Position numbers and translations under genes: made by a program. A stretch of DNA of 64,000 nt from JAFLCM01 sp964510955 (lineage in GTDB: Bacteria; Planctomycetota; Phycisphaerae; Phycisphaerales; UBA1924): the NCBI GenBank assembly GCA_964510955.1, contig CAZEDW010000016.1, positions 1 to 64,000 on the forward strand, written 5' to 3'. Shown piece by piece: positions 58,292-64,000 of this stretch (its first letter is position 1; each line of letters begins with the position of its first letter). The notes under the pieces were generated by a model that was given only the letters and a program-made list of their open reading frames with translations, did no database searches and was not told the origin of the DNA.

Positions 58292-59920
58292 TCAGGATGC
58301 AATCGCCAGCGGCGTTCCGACGATTGTCAATCGCTCGGGTGGCGTCAAACCTGCGCCGACGGTGTCGGGGATATCCAGCACGCTGTCCGCCTCGCCGAAC
58401 GGGTTCGGCTCGGTCACGGGGTTGAACGGGTCGGCCACCCAGCGGCCGCCGATGACCAGGCGGTACCGGAATCGCCCGGGGGGGATGCGCAGGCACACCT
58501 CGTGCACCCCAAGCTGCGGGTTGAACTTCATCACGGTTGCCTCGGCCGACCAGCCGTTGTGGTCGCCGGCGATGCACACCCGCGGCCCGAGCGTGAACGG
58601 GTACAGGAACAGGGTGCCCTGCGCCGTGTGGCGCGGGCCGTAGGTAAGGTCGAGCCTCGGCGCCGGCGTGCTTACAGGTGGTGCGACCGGGAGCGGCTCA
58701 ACCAGCACCAGGGGCGCCGGCGGCGCGGCGGGGGTGGCGTGCACCGGCCCGTGGGGCTGGGTCGGGCTGGCCGCCAGCATGGCTGGGGCAACCGCCGGGT
58801 CGCTCGACAGCCGGCGCGTGAGGTCCTCGCTCTTCTGCAGGATCCGCTTGGCGCGGGCCGCGAGCTCCGCGGCCCGGCTGACCGGCGACACCGGGCCGTC
58901 CCCGCCGGCGCCACGGAAGAACGAGCCCGAATCGTGCCCCCCCGCACCGGCCTCGCAGGTGGCCACGGCAGCCGGGGCCGGCGCCAACGCGTGGTCGCCC
59001 GTGGGCGTGAACAGATCAATCGACACCACGCCCCGAGTGCGTGCGTGCACGCCCGGCTCGCCGACTTCCGGCGGCTCGCCCATTTCCTGCTCAGTCAGCC
59101 GCAGCGGGGCCGCGGGATTCTCGCTGATCCACGAGGCCAGCGCCGCGTAATCGGCCGCCCCGTGAGAGCGGGGCGCGAACTCACCAATCGGCGACCCCAT
59201 CGAGGCCGCTTCCTTGAGGCGGACGTCGTAGCGCACCGTGACGGGGATGAGACAGTCCGCGAACCGGCGCCCGAGTTCACCCAGCACCTCGCACGAGAGC
59301 GTCGACGATTCGTCGTGCATCGTCGGGAGCACCCGGTACGCCGGCGCCTGGCCGAAACGCCGGCACAACGCACGGATGGTCTGCACCTGCTTGCTCGCCC
59401 CCCGCAGCGCGAAATAGCCCGTCTCCACCGGGATCAGGATCTCGGTCGCCGCCATGATGGCGTTAAACGTCAGCAGCCCGATCGACGGCGGGCAATCGAT
59501 GATCGCCCAGTCATGGCCCGCGCCGGCCGGGGCATTCCCGCTCCCCGTGGGCGCCACCCCCAGCCGGCGGAGCACCGAGGCCAGCCGCATCTCCCGGTCT
59601 TCCCGATCGGCCAGCCCGCCCCGCGCCGCTTCCAATCCCGCCAGCCGCGTGGCGCTGGGGATCAGGTCGAGCGTGCGATTAACAGGCCAGACGAACCGCT
59701 TGGGGTCGAGCGGGCGATCATCCGGCGCCAGCATCGCGTCGCCGACGTGCAGGTCGATCTGCTGCTCGGGCACGGCCAGCCCCAGCGCGCAGTGCGACTG
59801 CGGGTCCATGTCCACCAGCACGGTGCGCAGCCCGCGCTTGGCGAGCATGGCGGCGAGATTGATCGCCGTCGTGGTCTTGCCGCTGCCGCCCTTTTGATTG
59901 ATGACCGCTATTGAGCCCAT
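58292..59920 (-). CDS. ParA-family ATPase fused to a CBM48-like glycogen-binding domain
   Basis: A 542-residue protein. Residues 1-265 are ParA: deviant Walker A VINQKGGSGKTTTAINLA, VLVDMDPQSHCALGL (Walker A'-like D), WAIIDCPPSIGLLTFNAI (Walker B), then SSTLSCEVL and ADYAALASWI. A long Pro/Ala-rich linker (about 270-430) follows. Residues about 435-518 form an AMPK-beta/CBM48-type fold (VCIAGDHNGWSAEATVMKF, LRIPPGRFRYRLVIGGRWV and DPFNPVTEPNPFGEADSVL), the same domain that binds glycogen in AMPK and branching enzymes. GAGGAG is seven bases before the ATG. The fusion is unusual; it could anchor ParA oscillation or positioning to a polysaccharide granule. Confidence 0.85.
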   Translation of the reverse strand: MGSIAVINQKGGSGKTTTAINLAAMLAKRGLRTVLVDMDPQSHCALGLAVPEQQIDLHVGDAMLAPDDRPLDPKRFVWPVNRTLDLIPSATRLAGLEAARGGLADREDREMRLASVLRRLGVAPTGSGNAPAGAGHDWAIIDCPPSIGLLTFNAIMAATEILIPVETGYFALRGASKQVQTIRALCRRFGQAPAYRVLPTMHDESSTLSCEVLGELGRRFADCLIPVTVRYDVRLKEAASMGSPIGEFAPRSHGAADYAALASWISENPAAPLRLTEQEMGEPPEVGEPGVHARTRGVVSIDLFTPTGDHALAPAPAAVATCEAGAGGHDSGSFFRGAGGDGPVSPVSRAAELAARAKRILQKSEDLTRRLSSDPAVAPAMLAASPTQPHGPVHATPAAPPAPLVLVEPLPVAPPVSTPAPRLDLTYGPRHTAQGTLFLYPFTLGPRVCIAGDHNGWSAEATVMKFNPQLGVHEVCLRIPPGRFRYRLVIGGRWVADPFNPVTEPNPFGEADSVLDIPDTVGAGLTPPERLTIVGTPLAIAS

Positions 59921-60175
59921 GTCGGCTCCTCGTCAAGGAGGTGTTGTTTGACGAAGGCCTCCTGCCAGGTTCGATTCCGCCACGCTTATCGGGTTTGCGC
60001 GTTGGAAGCCTTTCAAAGTTTGCGTTTGGGGGGGGCGCACACCCCGAACCGGGGGCCTGGGCCGGCATCGAGCCAGGTGATTCGCCTTGTGGTCCGAGCG
60101 CCCGCGCCGGAGGCCCCGGGCGGCCGCCCAAAGGGGCCCGAACACCCCAGGGAGAGTTCGCATGTGCGCCGTCGC

Positions 60176-61537
60176 TCAGCCCTTCCGCTTGACGATGACC
60201 GCCGTCTGATCGTCCGCCGCCGGCTGGCCCTCGGTAAAGGTCAGCACCGCGGTGCGGATCGCATCAAGGATCTGGGCGGCGGGTCGATGCAGGTTGGCAC
60301 GGACGACGTTGACCACGCCGGTCACGCCGAACATCGCCCCGTCGGGCGCGGCGGCCTCGTAATAGCCGTCACTCAGCAGCACGAACACGTCGCCGGGGTC
60401 GAATCGGAACTCGGGCACCTGGTCGTGGGCGAACCCGTCGTCGATGCCGAAGGGCATGGCGTTGGCCGGTCGTTCGGTCACCGGCTCGCTCAGTGACCGC
60501 GCGCGGACAAACACCAACGGCGCCTGGCCCGCGGCGACGTACGTCAGCTCGTGGCGGCCGGCGTCGAGGCTGCCCAGGAACGCCGTCACGAACCGCCCGG
60601 CGGGCAGGTCGGCGCAGAGCTGGGCATTGATCTGGTAGGCGATGCTGTCGACGTCGGCGTCCAGTCGGATGGCCATGCGGAGCATGGCGAGCACCTGCGT
60701 GACGCTCAGGGCCGGGCCGATGCCGTGGCCCGTGGCGTCGGCCATGAACAGCATCACGCTCTGGGTGGTCACCGGGCGGTCGCCGATGACGATCGTGGTG
60801 GGCCGGCGGGCGATCACGTCATACGCGTCGCCGCCGGTTTCATCTGCGGGGTAGCTGTGGGCGGCGATGTCATAGCCCGCCACCTCGGGCAGGGCCGCCG
60901 GGAGGGAGGCCTGCTGGATCGCCCGCGCGCCCTGCAAAGCCGCGGCGTAGCGCTCCTTCTGGCGCCGCTCTTCAATGAGCGTGGCACGCTTCAGCGCGAC
61001 CGCGGCCTGGTCCGCCAGGTGCATCGCGATCTGCTCGTCGTCGGCGCTGAACACGCCGCCGGCATCGGTGTGCTTGTTCAGCACCTGGGCCACGCCCGCG
61101 ATATGGCCTTCGAAATCGATCAGGGGGATCGTCAGCAGGCAGCGCGTGCGATAGCCGGTGGCCTTGTCCACCGCCTGGTTGAAGCGCTGATCGGCGTACG
61201 CGTCCCGGATGTTGACGATCTGGCGCGTGCGGGCGGCCTCGCCGATGATGCCCTTGTCGGCGGGCAAACGCAGGTCGGCGGGCAGTCCGTGGGCCTTGGT
61301 GGCGAACAGCTCGTGGGTGCGGGCGTCGTATTCGAACACGCTGGCGCGGTCGGCGCGCAGCAGATCACGGAGCGCGTCGATGATGACACCCAACACTTCG
61401 CCGAGGTCGCTCGTGGACGCCAGTCGGCGGCTGACGCGGAGAATGTGCTCGTAAACCTCGCGCTCGATGTCCGGGCTCCGGTGGGCGGAGTAGATTCCGG
61501 GGGGGTTTCGGTAGGGATGGAGGGCCAGTGTAGTCAT
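60176..61537 (-). CDS. GAF-domain SpoIIE-type protein phosphatase
   Basis: A 453-residue sensor phosphatase. Residues about 25-190 form a GAF domain (LLRADRASVFEYDARTHELFA, IIGEAARTRQIVNIRDAYAD, RTRCLLTIPLIDFEGHIAGVAQVLNK). Residues about 225-453 form the PP2C/SpoIIE domain with YPADETGGDAYDVIAR, LFMADATGHGIGPAL, VAAGQAPLVF, VFVLLSDGYYEA and DDQTAVIVKRK. A helical stretch connects the two. The start ATG at 61537 has GGAG two bases too close, so a longer form from 61591 is possible. It is upstream of parA-CBM48 on the same strand, with a 255-base gap, so shared regulation is possible but not shown. Confidence 0.85.
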   Translation of the reverse strand: MTTLALHPYRNPPGIYSAHRSPDIEREVYEHILRVSRRLASTSDLGEVLGVIIDALRDLLRADRASVFEYDARTHELFATKAHGLPADLRLPADKGIIGEAARTRQIVNIRDAYADQRFNQAVDKATGYRTRCLLTIPLIDFEGHIAGVAQVLNKHTDAGGVFSADDEQIAMHLADQAAVALKRATLIEERRQKERYAAALQGARAIQQASLPAALPEVAGYDIAAHSYPADETGGDAYDVIARRPTTIVIGDRPVTTQSVMLFMADATGHGIGPALSVTQVLAMLRMAIRLDADVDSIAYQINAQLCADLPAGRFVTAFLGSLDAGRHELTYVAAGQAPLVFVRARSLSEPVTERPANAMPFGIDDGFAHDQVPEFRFDPGDVFVLLSDGYYEAAAPDGAMFGVTGVVNVVRANLHRPAAQILDAIRTAVLTFTEGQPAADDQTAVIVKRKG

Positions 61538-61704
61538 TGCTCCGTGAATTTCTCGCTCCGAGGGGGGCAGTTTGATCCGAGGCCATTGCATGGCTTTCGC
61601 TGGACCGGTCCGGATGGATTCAACGCGTGTTATCGGTGAGGGTGCTACCGCGCGGACTTTGTTAGGGGGACCCCAAAGAGAGACGGGGAAGCGGCCGGCG
61701 CGCG

Positions 61705-61734
61705 CGACAACGACCGGGATGCCGGTCGTTGTCG
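61705..61734. repeat. perfect 13-bp hairpin
   Basis: CGACAACGACCGG-GATG-CCGGTCGTTGTCG, downstream of the dockerin gene and upstream of the phosphatase gene on the minus strand. No T-run follows on the minus strand, so it looks like a palindromic element rather than a terminator. Confidence 0.6.
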
Positions 61735-61771
61735 AACGGTTCTAGGTTTTTCTGCATCGCCCCGGGGGCGA

Positions 61772-62605
61772 TTACGGGCAGTGCTGACCAAACATGCCGA
61801 GCACCGCGACCAGGTCGGTGGTGTCCACGCGCCCGTCTCCGTCGGTGTCGCCGTCCTGGAACGGGGTCACCACGGCGCCGAAATGCCCCAGCAGCGCGGT
61901 CAGATCAACGGTGTTCACGACGGTGTTGCCGTTGATGTCGGCGGGGCACACCGGGGGGATCTGGCGGAACGCGAGCTGGGAGTACGCGTACGGCACCTCG
62001 ATGTGGCTGACGAACTGCATGGTGGCGGGGTTGATCGCGCCGAAATCCACCGAGAAATCAGGGCCGGGCGCGGGGGAGTCGGGGAGACCGCAATACGGCC
62101 CGGTCGGGAGATACCCGTGCTGCTCGCCGGCGCGGGTGATGTGGATGAACTGCGGGATGGCCACGCCGAAGTCCGGCCCGGGCGGGATGGTGGCGACGTA
62201 GTTCACCCCGGTCGCGCCGTTGCGGATGACGCACTGCATCGCGCCGCTGGCCTGCACGATGAAGAACGGGGTGCCGGTGTAGATGCCCGAAACGCCGCGG
62301 CCGACGTAGCCGGCGCCGTCGATGCCGGGCCCGAAGCCGGTCATGCAGCTCTCGCAGCCGCCCGTGCCCGAGCCCAGCGTCAACGCGGAGCTGGCGATGT
62401 CGTAGCACCGGACGTTGAGGTCAGGGTGGTTGCTGCAGTAGTTGCCGAACACGGAAAAGAAAGTCCCGCACGGGGCCGTGCAGTTGCCCCAGTTGCGCTG
62501 GCCGTTGTTCTCCGTCCAGCACACGAGCGAGCCGTGGGCGACGGGCGCCAGCCCGGCGGCGGCGAGAAGGGCGGCGAGCGTGAGTCTCTTCTGAGCGCGG
62601 ATCAT
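61772..62605 (-). CDS. secreted Cys-rich protein with dockerin-like C terminus
   Basis: A 277-residue exported protein. Signal peptide KRLTLAALLAAAGLAPVAHG; mature part begins LVCWTENNGQRNWGNCTAPCG, with repeated Cys pairs, probably disulfide-bonded. FHITRAG- and PDFGVAIPQF-type strands follow. The last 60 residues are two calcium loops (DINGNTVVNTVDLTALLGHFG and DTDGDGRVDTTDLVAVLGMFG) and QHCP at the stop. GGAGA is seven bases before the ATG at 62605. Domain unknown. Confidence 0.75.
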   Translation of the reverse strand: MIRAQKRLTLAALLAAAGLAPVAHGSLVCWTENNGQRNWGNCTAPCGTFFSVFGNYCSNHPDLNVRCYDIASSALTLGSGTGGCESCMTGFGPGIDGAGYVGRGVSGIYTGTPFFIVQASGAMQCVIRNGATGVNYVATIPPGPDFGVAIPQFIHITRAGEQHGYLPTGPYCGLPDSPAPGPDFSVDFGAINPATMQFVSHIEVPYAYSQLAFRQIPPVCPADINGNTVVNTVDLTALLGHFGAVVTPFQDGDTDGDGRVDTTDLVAVLGMFGQHCP

Positions 62606-62850
62606 CAGACTTTCTCCAGGTGCGTTCGGGGTGCACGACACCCCGGCTCGTCATCGTGGACGTCCGGCCGGGAGGGCGTGTTTGTTCGACTTCATCCGTC
62701 GTCCCGGCCCCGCCACGCGGCGTGCCTCGGCGACGAGGAGACTTGCGCCGACTGGCGGCAACCTTGCACCCCTGCAGCAAATTTCCCGGCACCCCCCCGA
62801 CCGCTCGCCCCCCCACAACCCGCGGGGGGGGGCGGGCCCCGGCGGGCCGG

Positions 62851-64000
62851 CTACTTCGCCGTCGATACCTTGGCTCGCACCTCGTCGAGGAAGTTCACCA
62901 CCAGGTCGATCCTGCTCGGTTGCTCGTTCTCGCCCTGCAGGACGACCATCAGGCGGCCGTCGGGCGCAAACGTGCTGTCCCGGAGCTTCAGGTCCTTGAA
63001 GCTCGCCAGCACCTTCGGCGTTGACGCCGAGAAGCCGGGCTCCATCTGCAGGTGAACGCTCATCACCTGGCTGTCAAGGTTGACGTAGCGGAGTTCCTTG
63101 CCGTCGGGGCTCCACCAACCGGTGCCGGTGGCGCCGTCGGTGGAGACTTGCCATCGGCCCTTCCTGGCGTCCTCGGCGCCCATGGCCGCGCCGGAGAATC
63201 GCTGCACGTAGAGCTCGTTCCTGCCGGACTCACTGGAGTTGAACCGGACCCACTTGCCGTCGGCCGAGAACCGCAGGGCGTCCTCGCCCGCGGGGGAGTT
63301 CAGATAGGGCGTCGCGGTCCACTTCGTCGAGCCGTCTTCCTGCTCCAGCATGAGCACGTCGGACGTGCTTTTGGAAAGGTCCACCTGGGTCACCGCGAGG
63401 ACCTTGCCGTCGGGCGACCGATCGGTGGGGAACACCATGAACTGCGTGCCGGGGCTGGCGTAGACCTTGACGCCCTCGCCCGAACCGTCGGCCCGGCGAT
63501 CCCACACCGAGAACTCTTCCTTGTTCACCGAGATGTGGCTGATCCGCTGCCCGTCCCGGCTCCAAATGAATACCCACGCGGGCCCCTGCGTGCTCATGCG
63601 GCTGAACGTCCGTCGAGAGAGGTCGTAGACCCACACGTCGGTGGGGAGTTCGGACTGGTCGGCCGATTCCAGGTTCGTCGCCACGCGCGAGCCATCCGGC
63701 GAGATCATGATCTGGCCGTAGGGGCGCGCCGGCGCGCCAACCGGCTGAGACTGTCCCTGCTCGTCGATCCACATCAGCTTCCGCTGTGAATAGTCGCTCG
63801 CACCGGAGATCAACGCGAGGGTTCCGCTTCGAGACACGAAGAAGGACTCGCGGAAGTTCCCGCTCCAGACCGTGACAGGCTCGCCGATCAGCCGCAGCGT
63901 CTCGGGGTCAAACCGCGCGGCGATCAGCGTATTCAGGTTCCGGCGGGCGACGATGTACCCGCCCTCCACCAGTTGCGTCCCGCCGGCGTTCTGGAGCAGG
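62851..64000 (-). CDS. C-terminal part of a WD40/TolB-like protein (truncated at the window edge)
   Basis: The frame is open to the right end, so only the C-terminal 383 or so residues are seen. They form WD40/TolB-like beta-propeller blades with the recurring SPDGSRVATN, SRDGQRISHISV, SADGKWVRFNSS, SPDGKELRYVN and APDGRLMVVLQ signatures. In planctomycetes such a C-terminal part is often the sensor of a membrane Ser/Thr protein kinase, but the kinase would be outside the window. The protein ends RAKVSTAK. Strand and stop codon are certain; function only inferred. Confidence 0.75.
   Translation of the reverse strand, partial: LLQNAGGTQLVEGGYIVARRNLNTLIAARFDPETLRLIGEPVTVWSGNFRESFFVSRSGTLALISGASDYSQRKLMWIDEQGQSQPVGAPARPYGQIMISPDGSRVATNLESADQSELPTDVWVYDLSRRTFSRMSTQGPAWVFIWSRDGQRISHISVNKEEFSVWDRRADGSGEGVKVYASPGTQFMVFPTDRSPDGKVLAVTQVDLSKSTSDVLMLEQEDGSTKWTATPYLNSPAGEDALRFSADGKWVRFNSSESGRNELYVQRFSGAAMGAEDARKGRWQVSTDGATGTGWWSPDGKELRYVNLDSQVMSVHLQMEPGFSASTPKVLASFKDLKLRDSTFAPDGRLMVVLQGENEQPSRIDLVVNFLDEVRAKVSTAK

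Noticed and set aside
23463..62605. Cellulosome-type dockerins.
   Set aside because: No cohesin or scaffoldin is present, and the tails sit exactly at the C terminus with a Cys-Pro end; a cellulosome is not supported.

Overview
The window is GC-rich bacterial chromosome, most likely from a planctomycete of the class Phycisphaerae. This is inferred from gene content: exported proteins ending in paired dockerin-like calcium loops followed by a terminal FG-x-x-C-P tail, proteins ending in short PEP-CTERM-like tails (Pro-Gly, hydrophobic stretch, Arg cluster), a type II prepilin-like protein with the FLFVDGHV tail motif, a bacterial TPR-GT41 glycosyltransferase, and a CPECGRAFD zinc ribbon. There is no rRNA, CRISPR array or prophage. 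Two tRNA genes lie near 30.5-30.8 kb.

Layout. 0.3-15 kb: housekeeping and small accessory genes (pyruvate dehydrogenase E1 alpha, a TauE-type exporter, a kynurenine-pathway pair, a SpoIIE-type phosphatase, tandem YD-repeat-like secreted paralogues, BtpA-like protein, a HicBA toxin-antitoxin pair, a DUF885 metallopeptidase, a TPR/O-GlcNAc-transferase-like protein, an AhpD-like protein). 14.6-19.7 kb: a complete leftward phosphate operon pstS-pstC-pstA-pstB-phoU, whose PstA carries an unusual extracytoplasmic insertion. 20-21.3 kb: thiolase. 21.3-25 kb: a cluster of five palindromic REP-like elements around a REP-associated tyrosine transposase. 23.5-36 kb: secreted and cell-surface proteins (LamG, PEP-CTERM, SGNH hydrolase, prepilin, a PstS-like protein with many dockerin loops), the two tRNAs, and small enzymes. 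36-41.9 kb: heme oxygenase, an S9 peptidase, the rplM-rpsI ribosomal operon, and a duplicated-domain dockerin protein. 41.9-53.8 kb: an ABC-2 permease divergent from a six-gene operon of three SPFH (HflK/HflC-like) proteins, an ABC ATPase and permease, and a TPR-like membrane-anchored protein. 53.8-62 kb: a Cys/Met-metabolism PLP enzyme, a DUF4340 protein, and a leftward cluster of a GAF-SpoIIE phosphatase, a ParA ATPase fused to a CBM48-like glycogen-binding domain, and a MinD/FlhG-like protein without a P-loop. The window ends in a dockerin protein and the C-terminal half of a WD40/TolB-like protein that runs off the right edge.

The best candidates for undescribed biology are (1) the ParA-CBM48 / P-loop-less partner / GAF-SpoIIE cluster at 56.9-61.5 kb, which could position or partition a polysaccharide-associated cargo under phosphatase control; (2) the REP-like family with fixed architecture but differing stem sequences next to its likely transposase; (3) the SPFH-ABC-TPR operon; and (4) the PstA insertion made of two DGTV-type repeats. 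Functions are inferred from motifs read by eye; no database search was possible.
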